64,000 nt of DNA. Source: Nocardia fusca NBRC 14340. Its GTDB lineage: Bacteria > Actinomycetota > Actinomycetes > Mycobacteriales > Mycobacteriaceae. The notes beneath the pieces were generated by a model. The model was not told where the DNA came from. It worked only from the letters and a program-made list of their open reading frames with translations, and made no database searches. The stretch spans positions 160,124-224,123 of the forward strand of contig NZ_BDCU01000023.1 in assembly GCF_001618425.1 (NCBI RefSeq), in the 5' to 3' direction. This document shows positions 34,045-44,019 of this stretch, piece after piece. The position numbers were made by a program, and so were the translations under genes. The first letter of the stretch is position 1, and every line of letters begins with the position of its first letter.

Positions 34045-35247
34045 TCATCCTGCGAGCAGCGCGTACTGGGCCGCGGTCTTCTGGTGCAGATCCTGGATCT
34101 GCGCGCCTTCCACCAGAGCGAAGAACTTGCCGGTCTGCAACAGGCAGAAAGTCGACGGCCGCTGCTCGGCCTTCCTGCTGAAACACTCGACCTTCCCGTC
34201 TGTGATGCCGGCAGGCGAATCGATCGATTCGGTGCTCCCGGCGCCCCCGGTGTCGGGCCGGAACCGCTGCCACAGTGCTTCGGCCCCGGACACTGTCCTG
34301 CTCCGCATCACCACCGATTCCGCGAGGGCGATGGCCGAGACCTGCCCTTCGGTGAGGAAGTCCAGGCTGTCTATCCCGCCGAGTGCGTACAGGGCGCCAC
34401 GCCCCCGGAAAGCGCCTGGGGGACCGAGCGCTGCCATCGTCTGCTGGTTCTTCGGTAGGGCAAGGGCCAGTACCCCGTCGGGGTCCAGTGGTATCTCGGT
34501 CGACTGCTCTGCCGGTGTGGGCTCGAACTGATCGAGCAGGGGCAGCTGCACACGGAGTAGTGCCTCGGTGCGCTGGACCATGCCGGCCAGATCGGTTCGC
34601 CCGGACAAGTCGTTGAACTTGATATAGACGACATAGCGGTCGTGAGCGGTCCAGCTGCCGAGCGAGGCGGTGCCGGGACGCCAATGTGCTCTGGAACGGG
34701 GATATCCGGTGAGCGTGACGGGCCGGTTGTCGGTGTTGAAAGTGAAATCGTCGTGTTCGAGACCATCGGCGACGGTCTCCGCGGCGGCCGCATCCGGGAA
34801 CATCAGCACCGCGATACTCATCTGCGCGGCGGTGCCGGGGTCACCGTCCGTGGACCAGGTATGAACCCAGCCGGTGATCAGGTCTGCGGCGACATCGTCG
34901 AAAGTATCGTTGATCACCAGGGACTGCATATCTCGCCGGTCCAGCACCACCGGCCCGCCCATACCCCGCATCGGGGTGACATAGGCCGGGTCCGCTTCGA
35001 AGGGCAATGCCACGAAATCGCCGAGCCGCTGGCCCTCTCGATAGCGTGCGGCCTTCTCGTCTTCCGCTGTGCCGTAGTGGATCGGCTCGGACGGATAGTT
35101 CCCGACGTCGAGGCCGGTCAGGTCCGGTGCGGGTCGGATCGGCTGCCCATCCACCACCGATCCGCAGGCGACAGCTCCCGCCGACAGGAGTATCGCGGCG
35201 AGGCCGGTACGGATTCGGCGCAGCGCAGAGCGCCCCGGTCTGTGCAT
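34045..35247 (-). CDS. Secreted lipoprotein, paralog A (DUF7373-like)
   Basis: 400-residue predicted lipoprotein, first gene of the lipoprotein-kinase cluster. Signal peptide with an Arg-rich start (RRIRTG), hydrophobic core and AVAC lipobox (Cys about 28). The family's central VTLTGYPRSRAHW segment and C-terminal LHQKTAAQYALLAG are present. Two cysteines near the C-terminus (about 358 and 370) are conserved in spacing with the paralogs. GAGGGGG precedes ATG 35247. The divergent neighbour is lpqU. No enzymatic motif is recognisable. Confidence 0.8.
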   Translation of the reverse strand: MHRPGRSALRRIRTGLAAILLSAGAVACGSVVDGQPIRPAPDLTGLDVGNYPSEPIHYGTAEDEKAARYREGQRLGDFVALPFEADPAYVTPMRGMGGPVVLDRRDMQSLVINDTFDDVAADLITGWVHTWSTDGDPGTAAQMSIAVLMFPDAAAAETVADGLEHDDFTFNTDNRPVTLTGYPRSRAHWRPGTASLGSWTAHDRYVVYIKFNDLSGRTDLAGMVQRTEALLRVQLPLLDQFEPTPAEQSTEIPLDPDGVLALALPKNQQTMAALGPPGAFRGRGALYALGGIDSLDFLTEGQVSAIALAESVVMRSRTVSGAEALWQRFRPDTGGAGSTESIDSPAGITDGKVECFSRKAEQRPSTFCLLQTGKFFALVEGAQIQDLHQKTAAQYALLAG

Positions 35248-35460
35248 CGCGGCCCCCTCACGAATCGTGATCCTGCGGAATCGTACTGCACGGTGTGGCG
35301 GCTCAACGGGTTACAACTGAGCGATCGGGCCGACCGGAAGTGGAGCGAGGGCAGCGGCCGGGGTCGTCCGGTGCCGGGACAGCCGGGCGACCGCTGCTGC
35401 GGAGACTGTGATCTGTGCCGTTCCACCCCTGTCACGGGGTTCGCGGACTCGTCCGTCTGG

Positions 35461-36198
35461 ATGATGGATGGTGTGCGTTTCCGCAGGTTCGGCCTCGTCG
35501 CCGCTTCGTTGGTTGCCCTGATGCTGACCGGGTGTGGGGCCGGCGAGGATCTGGTGCCCATCCCCGAGGGGATCCCGCCCGGGCCCGGCGTCCCGGTACC
35601 CGTGATCGATATCGATGCCCCCGGCCGGACCGCCGCGCAACTGAACGCGTGGGCGGCCGGGCACGCCGGTGCGCTGGATATGCCGGTGGCCGCACTCGAG
35701 GCGTACGGGTACGCGGCGGCGGTGATGGCGCGGGCGCGGCCGGAGTGCGGGATCGGCTGGACGACGCTGGCGGGGATCGGGAGTGTGGAGAGCGATCACG
35801 GCCGGCATCGCGGGGCCGGGGTGCGTGACGACGGTCTGGTGGAGCCGTCGATCATCGGGATCCCGCTGGACGGGGCGCCGGGGGTCGCGGAGATCAGGGA
35901 TACCGACGAGGGGGTGCTCGACGGGGACCGGGTGTTCGATCGGGCGGTCGGGCCGATGCAGTTCATCCCGGAGACCTGGCGCAGATGGGGTGTGGACGCC
36001 AATGGTGACGGGGTCGCCGATCCGCACAGTGTCGATGACGCGGCGCTGACCGCGGCGAGGTATCTGTGCGTGAGCGGCGGGGCCCTGGGCACCGCCGAGG
36101 GCTGGAGCCGGGCGCTGTTCACCTACAACAGGTCGGAGAGCTATATGGAAGTGGTTCGCGATCGGGCCGCGGCCTACAGCGTGGGCCGGCGCGTCTGA
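35461..36198 (+). CDS. LpqU-like lytic transglycosylase lipoprotein
   Basis: Peptidoglycan-cleaving, MltB-like lytic transglycosylase of about 245 residues. Lipobox LTGC gives Cys25 as the lipidation site. The catalytic Glu is in GIGSVESDHGRH (about 100-110); the GPMQFIPETWRRWGVDANGDG and FTYNRSESYMEVV segments are diagnostic of the family. Start choice is uncertain: ATG 35461, ATG 35464 or GTG 35473 all give a good signal peptide, and none has a strong ribosome site. The long frame from 34642 overlaps the opposite-strand lipoprotein and is rejected. The order lpqU-eno-ftsB-DUF501-ppx equals Rv1022-Rv1026. Confidence 0.88.
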   Translation: MMDGVRFRRFGLVAASLVALMLTGCGAGEDLVPIPEGIPPGPGVPVPVIDIDAPGRTAAQLNAWAAGHAGALDMPVAALEAYGYAAAVMARARPECGIGWTTLAGIGSVESDHGRHRGAGVRDDGLVEPSIIGIPLDGAPGVAEIRDTDEGVLDGDRVFDRAVGPMQFIPETWRRWGVDANGDGVADPHSVDDAALTAARYLCVSGGALGTAEGWSRALFTYNRSESYMEVVRDRAAAYSVGRRV

Positions 36199-36328
36199 GG
36201 TGGCGCCGGAACTGCGGCGGGTGCTGCGGGGCGGCGGATGGACTGGCCGCAACCGGGCCTATTAGGCTCGCAATCGCACGGCTCGTCCCGATAACTACCG
36301 TGCCACCAGCCGAAGGAGTGTTGTTTTC

Positions 36329-37612
<1,284 letters not shown>

Positions 37613-37617
37613 GGTAG

Positions 37618-38205
37618 ATGTCGGAGCGGCGTGCGCGCGGTACCAGTCCCGCGGGACGGGGCGACCGCCGCACGTCGCGCGCGCCGTCGCGCCGCCCCAC
37701 CGCCGAAGTGCACGGCGGCGCGGAGCGGGTGCGGCGCACCACCCGCCGGACCAGAGCCGGCGCGGACGGCGCCCGGGACTGGTCGGAACGGACCATCCTG
37801 GGATTGTCCGCCGGTAAGGCGATCATTCTGGCGATGGTGGTGTGCGCGCTGGCGATGACGCTGGCCGTGCCCATGCGCACCTATTTCACCCAGCGCGCCG
37901 AGGCCGATCAGCTCGCGGCCGAACGCCGGACGCTGGAGGACGATATCGACCGGCTGAAGGATCGCCGCGCCCAACAGGAGGACCCGGCCTATATCCGCTC
38001 CGAGGCGCGTGACCGGTTGCGTCTGGTGATGCCTGGCGAAACCCCCTATATCGTGCAGGTTCCGGGGATCGAAGTGCCGGCGATCCCGGATCCGCAGGCG
38101 CCCCGGCACGAACCCGACCCGTGGTACACGGATCTGTGGCGGAGCATCTCCGAACCGCCCCCCGAAACCGCAACACCCGCGCCGCAGCCGGAAGGACCCA
38201 GGTGA
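37618..38205 (+). CDS. ftsB: FtsB/DivIC-family septum formation initiator
   Basis: Bitopic divisome protein. The 195 residues comprise a basic, Arg/Ser/Thr-rich cytoplasmic N-terminus (about 1-65), one membrane helix (about 67-88), a coiled coil (RAEADQLAAERRTLEDDIDRL, about 97-120), the conserved DPAYIRSEARDRLRLVMPGE segment, and a Pro-rich tail. It is 5 nt after eno. GTGA overlap with the DUF501 gene indicates translational coupling. Confidence 0.9.
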   Translation: MSERRARGTSPAGRGDRRTSRAPSRRPTAEVHGGAERVRRTTRRTRAGADGARDWSERTILGLSAGKAIILAMVVCALAMTLAVPMRTYFTQRAEADQLAAERRTLEDDIDRLKDRRAQQEDPAYIRSEARDRLRLVMPGETPYIVQVPGIEVPAIPDPQAPRHEPDPWYTDLWRSISEPPPETATPAPQPEGPR

Positions 38206-38735
38206 GTACACCCGACGACCGAGATCTGCAGATCGTCGCCGAACAGCTGGGCCGCGAACCTCGCGGGGTGCTGGCCATCGCCTACCGGACGCCCGACGGG
38301 CTGCCCGCGGTGGTCAAGACGGCGCCGAAACTTCCCGACGGCACTCCGTTCCCCACCCTCTACTACCTCACCGACCCCCGGCTGACCGCGGAGGCCAGCC
38401 GGTTGGAGTCCGCGGGTGTGATGAAGGGGATGACCGACCGGCTCGGCCGCGACACCGAACTCGCCGCCGCCTATCGTGCCGCGCACGAGAGCTATCTGGC
38501 CGAACGCGACGAGATCGAATCGCTGGGCACCGATTTCAGCGGGGGCGGTATGCCGGACCGGGTGAAATGCCTGCATGTGCTGATCGCGCACGCGCTGGCC
38601 AAGGGTCCCGGAGTCAATCCGCTCGGTGACGAGGCGGTGGCGCTGGCGGCGGCGAATGGACTGCGCGGCAGTGCGATTCCGGCGGACTGGCCGGAATACG
38701 TAGTGACGGAAGACGAAAGAGGCGCTGATGACTGA
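38202..38735 (+). CDS. DUF501 domain protein
   Basis: Function unknown; the family is nearly universal in actinobacteria between ftsB and ppx. The 177-residue product shows the DUF501 pattern PTLYYLTDP at about 50, GMTDRL near 80 and MPDRVKCLHVLIAHALAKGPGVNPLGDEAV near 125. GTG 38202 overlaps the ftsB stop (GTGA), and the 3' end overlaps ppx by 8 nt, so all three are coupled. The longer frame from 38121 would overlap ftsB extensively. Confidence 0.93.
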   Translation: MSTPDDRDLQIVAEQLGREPRGVLAIAYRTPDGLPAVVKTAPKLPDGTPFPTLYYLTDPRLTAEASRLESAGVMKGMTDRLGRDTELAAAYRAAHESYLAERDEIESLGTDFSGGGMPDRVKCLHVLIAHALAKGPGVNPLGDEAVALAAANGLRGSAIPADWPEYVVTEDERGADD

Positions 38736-39675
38736 CCGGGTCGCTGCCGTGGACTGCGGCACCAATTCGATCCGACTGCTGATCGCCGATATCGGCGCGG
38801 ATTCGACCCTGACCGATGTGCACCGGGAGATGCGGATCGTGCGGCTCGGCAAAGGGGTCGATGCGACGGGGCGGCTGAACCCGGAGGCGATCGAACGTAC
38901 TCGCGTGGCGCTGGCCGACTATGTGACGCTCATGCTGGAGCACGGGGTGAGCCGGGTCCGGATGGTCGCCACCTCCGCCACCCGCGACGCGTCGAACCGG
39001 GAGGACTTCTTCGCGATGACCCGCGCCGAACTCGGCCGGGTGGTGCCGGGCGCGAGCGCCGAGGTGATCACCGGCGACGAGGAGGCGCGGCTGTCGTTCA
39101 CCGGCGCGGTCGGTGAACTGGCGGCGGCGGACGGGCCGTTCGTCGTGGTCGACCTGGGCGGCGGATCCACCGAACTCGTGGTCGGGGACGGTGACGGAGT
39201 GCAGGCGGCGTTCTCCGCCGATATCGGCTGCGTCCGGGTCACCGAGCGATGCCTGCGCGGAAATCCGCCGGAGGCCGGCGAAGTGGCCGCCGCCCGGGAG
39301 TTCGCGACCGAACGTCTCACCGAGGCGTTCACCCACGTCCCGGTGGACGGCGCGCATACCTGGGTCGGGGTGGCCGGCACCATGACCACACTCGCGGCCG
39401 TCGCGCTGGACCTGCCCGAATACGATTCGACCAAAACACATCTGGCGCGAATCGCGCTGCCGGATCTGAACGCGGTCTGCGATCGTCTGATCGGGATGAA
39501 CCACGACGAGCGCGCCGCGCTCGGACCCATGCATCCGGGCCGGGTCGATGTCATCGGTGGCGGCGCGGTGATCACCGAGGTGCTGGCGGCGGAACTGCAG
39601 CGCCGGGCCGGGATCACCGAACTGGTCGTCAGCGAACACGACATCCTGGACGGGATCGCGCTCTCGATCGCCTGA
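38728..39675 (+). CDS. ppx: Ppx/GppA-family exopolyphosphatase
   Basis: Actin-like phosphatase fold enzyme of 315 residues acting on polyphosphate and/or pppGpp. Motifs: the phosphate-1 loop AAVDCGTNSIRLLIAD, ATSATRDASNREDF, the phosphate-2 loop VVDLGGGSTELV and GVAGTMTTLAAVALDL. It is the short, two-domain actinobacterial form without the C-terminal HD domain. Its start overlaps the DUF501 stop by 8 nt. Confidence 0.93.
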   Translation: MTDRVAAVDCGTNSIRLLIADIGADSTLTDVHREMRIVRLGKGVDATGRLNPEAIERTRVALADYVTLMLEHGVSRVRMVATSATRDASNREDFFAMTRAELGRVVPGASAEVITGDEEARLSFTGAVGELAAADGPFVVVDLGGGSTELVVGDGDGVQAAFSADIGCVRVTERCLRGNPPEAGEVAAAREFATERLTEAFTHVPVDGAHTWVGVAGTMTTLAAVALDLPEYDSTKTHLARIALPDLNAVCDRLIGMNHDERAALGPMHPGRVDVIGGGAVITEVLAAELQRRAGITELVVSEHDILDGIALSIA

Positions 39676-39792
39676 CCGCCCACCCGCACCCCGCCTCGGT
39701 ATCGGGGCCGGGGCCGGGGTGTTCGTGAAGCTGCGGTATCGGTTCGGTCCGGTATCCCACGCGCCGGACCGGGTGCATGGGACAGTCTGAGC

Positions 39793-41247
39793 ATGTCCGA
39801 AGTACCAGACGTCGCCGAGCGCACCTTTTTCGGTCACCCGGTCGGACTCGTCAACCTGTTCGGTGTCGAACTGTGGGAGCGTTTCTCCTTCTACGGGATG
39901 CTCACCATCCTCGGTTACTACCTGTACTACTCGGCCACCGACGGTGGTCTCGGTATGGATCAGGATGTCGCCGTCGGCCTGGTGGGTGCCTACGGCGGTC
40001 TCGTCTATCTCTCCACGATCATCGGCGGCTGGGTGTCGGACCGGCTGATCGGGATGGAGCGGACGGTCTTCTACGGCGGCGTCGTGGTGATGGCCGGGCA
40101 TATCGCGCTGGCGCTGGTCCCGGGTCTCACCGGGGTGGGTGTGGGGCTGGTGCTGGTGGCGCTGGGCAGTGGCGCGTTGAAATCGAACGCGTCCGCACTG
40201 CTGGGCACCCTGTACCCGAAGGGTGATCCGCGGGTCGACGGCGGGTTCACGCTCTTCTATCTGGGGATCAATCTCGGTGCCTTCGTCGGCCCGCTGCTCA
40301 CCGGGCTGCTCCAGGAGGAGTGGGGTTTCCACGCCGGCTTCGGGGCGGCCGCGGTCGGGATGGCGCTGGGACTGATCCAGTACGTGGTGTTCCGTCGCAA
40401 TCTCGGCACCGCCGGACGCGAGCCCGCCGATCCGCTGCCACGTCGCGCCTACGGACCGCTCGCCGCGGTGGTGGTCGCGGCGATCCTGGTGATCGTGCTG
40501 GTACTGGTGACCGGACTGGTCACCGTGGACAACCTCCCCGATGTCACCACCGCGCTCATCGTCATCGCCGCCGCCGCGTACTTCGCCGTCCTGCTCACCC
40601 ATCGCCGGGTGAGCCCGCTGGAGCGCACCCGGGTGCGGGCCTTCGTCCCGCTGTTCCTGGCCAACGTGGTGTTCTGGGCCCTGTTCCAGCAGATCTTCAC
40701 CGTGCTCGCCGTGTACTCCGACGAACGGATGAACTGGAACATCTTCGGCTGGACTGCGCCCTCGAACTGGATCGGTTCGGTGGAGCCGGTGTGGATTATC
40801 GCGCTCTCGCCGCTGTTCGCGGCGCTGTGGACCAAGCTGGGGGACCGGGCGCCGACCACCCCGCGCAAGTTCGCGATCGGCGTGGTCGGGATGGGGACGG
40901 CGTTTCTGCTGTTCGTCCCACTGGCCGGGACCTCCGGCCGCTCGGTGCCGGCGCTGGCCGTGCTGTGCATCATGGCGGTGTTCGCCGTCTCGGAACTGCT
41001 GATCTCCCCGATCGGCCTCGCGGTCAGCACCCAGCTCGCCCCCGAGCATTTCCGGGCGCAGATGATGGCGCTCTATTTCCTGTCGATCGCGCTGGGGACC
41101 ACATTGTCGGGAGTGCTGGCGCGGTTCTACTCGCCGGACGACGAGTTCGCCTACTTCGGGGTCACCGGTCTGGTGGCGATCGCGGCGGGCGCGGCGATTG
41201 CCGGACTGTCGTCGTGGATAACCCGTCATATGGCGGGAGTGCACTAG
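39793..41247 (+). CDS. POT/PTR-family proton-dependent oligopeptide transporter
   Basis: Integral membrane di/tripeptide-proton symporter of 484 residues, about 14 helices. The POT signatures are clear: ELWERFSFYGMLTILGYYL in helix 1 and FYLGINLGAFVGPLLTG with preceding DPRVDGGFTLF (PTR2 signature). The conserved E-x-x-E-R-F proton motif is at ELWERF. ATG 39793 is used; the upstream sequence has no strong ribosome site. It is 39 nt upstream of the amino-acid permease, suggesting a nutrient-uptake pair. Confidence 0.93.
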   Translation: MSEVPDVAERTFFGHPVGLVNLFGVELWERFSFYGMLTILGYYLYYSATDGGLGMDQDVAVGLVGAYGGLVYLSTIIGGWVSDRLIGMERTVFYGGVVVMAGHIALALVPGLTGVGVGLVLVALGSGALKSNASALLGTLYPKGDPRVDGGFTLFYLGINLGAFVGPLLTGLLQEEWGFHAGFGAAAVGMALGLIQYVVFRRNLGTAGREPADPLPRRAYGPLAAVVVAAILVIVLVLVTGLVTVDNLPDVTTALIVIAAAAYFAVLLTHRRVSPLERTRVRAFVPLFLANVVFWALFQQIFTVLAVYSDERMNWNIFGWTAPSNWIGSVEPVWIIALSPLFAALWTKLGDRAPTTPRKFAIGVVGMGTAFLLFVPLAGTSGRSVPALAVLCIMAVFAVSELLISPIGLAVSTQLAPEHFRAQMMALYFLSIALGTTLSGVLARFYSPDDEFAYFGVTGLVAIAAGAAIAGLSSWITRHMAGVH

Positions 41248-41286
41248 CGTTCCCGGTACTCGCGCCGGAATCACCAGGAGGCCGCA

Positions 41287-42765
41287 GTGACGACGCCGAT
41301 CAGCCGCAATTCGCTGTTCCGCACCAAGAGCGTGGAGCAGTCGATCCGTGATACCGACGAACCCGGGAAGAAGCTTCGCAAGGACCTCACCGCGTGGGAT
41401 CTGGCGATCTTCGGCGTGGCGGTCGTCATCGGCGCCGGTATCTTCACCCTCACCGCCCGCACCGCCGGTAATGTCGCCGGGCCCGCGGTATCGCTGGCCT
41501 TCGTCTTCGCCGCGATCGCCTGCGGGCTCACCGCGCTGTGCTACGCGGAGTTCGCCTCCACCGTCCCCGTCGCGGGCAGTGCCTACACATTCTCCTATGC
41601 GACCTTCGGTGAACTCGCGGCCTGGATCATCGGCTGGGACCTGCTGCTGGAGTTCGCGCTCGCGGCCGCGGTGGTCTCCAAGGGCTGGTCACAGTATCTC
41701 GGCCAGGTGTTCGACCGGGGCGCCGCCGTGGTGGAGATAGGCGGGGTCAGCTTCGACTGGGGCGCGGTTCTGCTCATCGCCGTGCTCACCACGCTGCTGG
41801 CACTGGGGACCAAGCTGTCCTCGCGTGTCTCCATGATCGCCGTGGCCATCAAGGTCGGTGTGATCCTGCTGGTGATCGTGGTCGGCCTGAGCTTCTTCGA
41901 CTCGGCCAACCTGACCCCTTTCATCCCGGAGTCGGTCCCGGGCGAGGACGGTCAGGGTCTGACGCAGTCCCTGTTCTCCTGGGCGACCGGGGCCGGTAAC
42001 AGCACCTTCGGCTGGTACGGCCTGCTGGCCGCGGCCAGCCTCGTGTTCTTCGCGTTCATCGGCTTCGATGTGGTCGCCACCGCCGCCGAGGAGACCAAGA
42101 ACCCGCAGCGCGACCTGCCGCGCGGCATCCTCGGGTCGCTGCTCGTGGTCACCATCCTGTACGTCGCGGTCACCATCGTGCTCACCGGCATGGTCCCCTA
42201 CACCGATCTGGCAGGCGACGACGCCACGTTGGCGACCGCGTTCGCGCTGAACGGAGCGACCTGGGCGAAGAACATCATTTCCATCGGCGCACTGGCCGGT
42301 TTGACGACCGTGGTCATGGTGATGCTGCTCGGCCAGACCCGGGTGCTGTTCGCGATGTCCCGCGACGGTCTGGTCCCGCGGGGCCTCGCTCGGACCGGGG
42401 ATCGCGGCACGCCGGTGCGGATCACCGTGATCGTCGGTGTGGTGTGCGCGATCCTGGCCGGTTTCGTGGAGTTCGGAACCCTCGAGGAGATGGTGAACAT
42501 CGGCACCCTGTTCGCCTTCCTGCTGGTCTCCATCGGGGTGGTTGTCCTGCGCCGCACCCGGCCCGACCTGCCGCGCGGCTTCAAGGTGCCGCTGGTGCCC
42601 TATGTGCCCATTCTGGCGGTCCTGTCCTGCCTGTGGTTGATGGTGAATCTTTCGGTCGAAACCTGGCTGCGTTTCGTAGTCTGGATGCTGCTCGGTTTGG
42701 TGATGTACTTCGCATACGGCCGACGGCATTCGCTGGTCGGTAGGTCTGCTTCCGAACAGGAGTGA
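41287..42765 (+). CDS. APC-superfamily amino-acid permease (cationic amino-acid transporter-like)
   Basis: 492-residue transporter with about 12 helices. APC helix-1 motif GAGIFTLTA near residue 48, helix-6 FFAFIGFDVVATAAEETKNPQRDLPRGI near 245, and GQTRVLFAMSRDGLVP near 350 match the CAT/YfnA group. The substrate is probably a basic or branched-chain amino acid but cannot be read. GTG 41287 follows CAGGAGG. Its stop overlaps a possible GTG start of the next gene. Confidence 0.92.
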   Translation: MTTPISRNSLFRTKSVEQSIRDTDEPGKKLRKDLTAWDLAIFGVAVVIGAGIFTLTARTAGNVAGPAVSLAFVFAAIACGLTALCYAEFASTVPVAGSAYTFSYATFGELAAWIIGWDLLLEFALAAAVVSKGWSQYLGQVFDRGAAVVEIGGVSFDWGAVLLIAVLTTLLALGTKLSSRVSMIAVAIKVGVILLVIVVGLSFFDSANLTPFIPESVPGEDGQGLTQSLFSWATGAGNSTFGWYGLLAAASLVFFAFIGFDVVATAAEETKNPQRDLPRGILGSLLVVTILYVAVTIVLTGMVPYTDLAGDDATLATAFALNGATWAKNIISIGALAGLTTVVMVMLLGQTRVLFAMSRDGLVPRGLARTGDRGTPVRITVIVGVVCAILAGFVEFGTLEEMVNIGTLFAFLLVSIGVVVLRRTRPDLPRGFKVPLVPYVPILAVLSCLWLMVNLSVETWLRFVVWMLLGLVMYFAYGRRHSLVGRSASEQE

Positions 42766-42770
42766 GCGCG

Positions 42771-43325
42771 ATGGGTCTATCGTGGCGGTGGTTCCGGCGC
42801 CGGGAGATACAGCCCGTGCACCTGCCGGTCCGGGACGACGCGTCCGGCACGGACCTGGTGGTCGAATGGATCGACGCGGTGACCACCGGTCTGGCCACCG
42901 CCCCACCGGGCCCACCCGTTGCCGCGCCCGCCCGGGTGTGCGACGGCATGTTCACCGCCGCGACCATCGTCGCGGTCCTCATCGAGAAGATCGCCGACCG
43001 CACCGAGTACCGGGTCGCCAACAACCGCTGTATGGCCTCGGCGGTGGATTTCATGAAGGTCCTGGGGGAGGACACCCTGCGCCGCTACCGTATCGACGGG
43101 GTGCAGCCGGTGGGTTGGGAGAACATGGGCACCGAGATGGACGAACTGGTGATCGCCCGCCGGCTCGGGCAGCTGGGCGAAGCCCTGCAGCTGGCGTTGC
43201 TGGCGGTGACCACGGACTACGAATTATCCGATGAAGTGCGCGAGGCGGCGGAGGAGTCGGGCTTGCTGGCAGCCGACGTGCTGGTGGAGGCATGCCAGGC
43301 GATTCAGACAGATCCCACAGTGTGA
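42771..43325 (+). CDS. Conserved hypothetical protein
   Basis: Not recognised. 184 residues from ATG 42771 (AGGAG 8 nt upstream); GTG 42762, overlapping the permease stop, is the alternative. The protein is predicted soluble and helical, with a basic tryptophan-containing N-terminus (LSWRWFRRREI) and conserved-looking segments (VCDGMFTAATIVAVLIEKIADRTEY; ENMGTEMDELVIARRLGQLGEALQ). Rare TTA codon at 43224-43226. Probably co-transcribed with the permease; last gene before the tRNA. Confidence 0.7.
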   Translation: MGLSWRWFRRREIQPVHLPVRDDASGTDLVVEWIDAVTTGLATAPPGPPVAAPARVCDGMFTAATIVAVLIEKIADRTEYRVANNRCMASAVDFMKVLGEDTLRRYRIDGVQPVGWENMGTEMDELVIARRLGQLGEALQLALLAVTTDYELSDEVREAAEESGLLAADVLVEACQAIQTDPTV

Positions 43326-43382
43326 CTCCCACTCACGGGTATTCCGGTACGGGTGTACGAGTCGGTAGTGTGTGGTCCGCAC

Positions 43383-43456
43383 GCCCCCATAGCCCAATTG
43401 GCAGAGGCAGCGGACTTAAAATCCGCCAAGTGTGGGTTCGAGTCCCACTGGGGGCA
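43383..43456 (+). tRNA. tRNA-Leu (anticodon TAA), short variable loop
   Basis: 74-nt cloverleaf: acceptor GCCCCCA/TGGGGGC, D-arm with GGCAGAGGC, anticodon stem GCGGA/TCCGC with loop CTTAAAA (anticodon TAA, reading UUA), five-base variable loop, T-arm GTGGG-TTCGAGT-CCCAC, discriminator A. CCA is not encoded. The anticodon assigns leucine, yet the variable loop is of class I size, whereas leucine tRNAs normally have a long variable arm. Some actinobacterial tRNAs annotated Leu(TAA) look like this, as far as I recall. Charging identity should be treated as unproven. Confidence 0.9.
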
Positions 43457-43479
43457 CTGCCGCGCCGCAGGTCGGACAC
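43423..43479 (+). repeat. Direct repeat copy A: tRNA 3' half plus 23-bp flank
   Basis: This 57-bp segment, from the 3' strand of the anticodon stem to 23 bp beyond the tRNA, recurs as copy B at 43963-44019 (about 86% identity with one-base gaps). tRNA 3' ends are the usual attB sites of integrative elements, so this looks like an attL-type border. Confidence 0.7.
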
Positions 43480-43608
43480 TATGTCCTAGGGACAGGGTGT
43501 CCGAGGACAAGCCATCTGCTTCGGCCCTCACAAGGTTTTGTTAACGACTTTCCAGGTCGAGCCCGCCATATTACGTCCGGCACAGTCGAAGCAGCGGGAC
43601 GGGAATCC

Positions 43609-43905
43609 ATGGGGACAGAGGACTTCGATGATTTCGATCATGCCGTGGGCGGAGGCACGCACTCTCACCCAACGGACGCGGCAACCTCGGCCGCCGCGCC
43701 GATCCGGCGGGTAGGCATCGGCGTATATGTCGTGATCATGGGGTTGCTTTTGCTCCTCGCCACGATCTTCGGTGCGAACCACGAGTACGAACTGGATCGG
43801 CGGTTGGAGTATCAGGAGTGCGTCACCCAGGAGCAGGCTCGCATCGCCCGCGACGGCAGCCTCCTCCAGCCCCAGGACTTCTGTGATATCTACCCTGGCC
43901 GCTAG
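43609..43905 (+). CDS. Small single-pass membrane protein
   Basis: Not recognised. 98 residues: an acidic, His/Asp/Gly-rich N-terminus, one membrane helix (about 38-56, VGIGVYVVIMGLLLLLATIF), then a charged domain with two cysteines (QECVTQ, DFCDIY) and end. ATG 43609 follows GGGACGGGA. The reading frame upstream runs through the tRNA and is ignored. It is the only gene enclosed by the tRNA-derived direct repeats, so it may be cargo left from an integrated element. Confidence 0.55.
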   Translation: MGTEDFDDFDHAVGGGTHSHPTDAATSAAAPIRRVGIGVYVVIMGLLLLLATIFGANHEYELDRRLEYQECVTQEQARIARDGSLLQPQDFCDIYPGR

Positions 43906-43962
43906 CGAACATCGACATCGGCCGACGGACGACGGGCGACTTCACGGCGTCGGCGACAACAC

Positions 43963-44019
43963 CCGCCGAGTGTGGGTTCGCGTCGCGCTGGGACACTGCC
44001 TGCGCCGCAGGTCGGGCAC
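43963..44019 (+). repeat. Direct repeat copy B: degenerate tRNA 3' fragment
   Basis: Near-copy of 43423-43479, exactly 540 bp downstream, keeping CCGCC, GTGTGGGTTCG, CACTGCC and GCGCCGCAGGTCGG. The acceptor arm is damaged (CTGGGACAC instead of CTGGGGGCAC), and the 5' half of the tRNA is absent, so it is not a functional tRNA. The rest of 43906-44412 has no convincing gene apart from the 27-codon ORF below. Confidence 0.7.

Noticed and set aside
38614..41274. 886-codon minus-strand open frame over ppx and the peptide transporter
   Set aside because: His/Arg/Asp/Gln-rich antisense shadow; both sense genes are clear families.
43432..43608. In-frame extension of the small membrane protein through the tRNA gene
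   Set aside because: Would overlap the tRNA and a hairpin; ATG 43609 has a plausible ribosome site.
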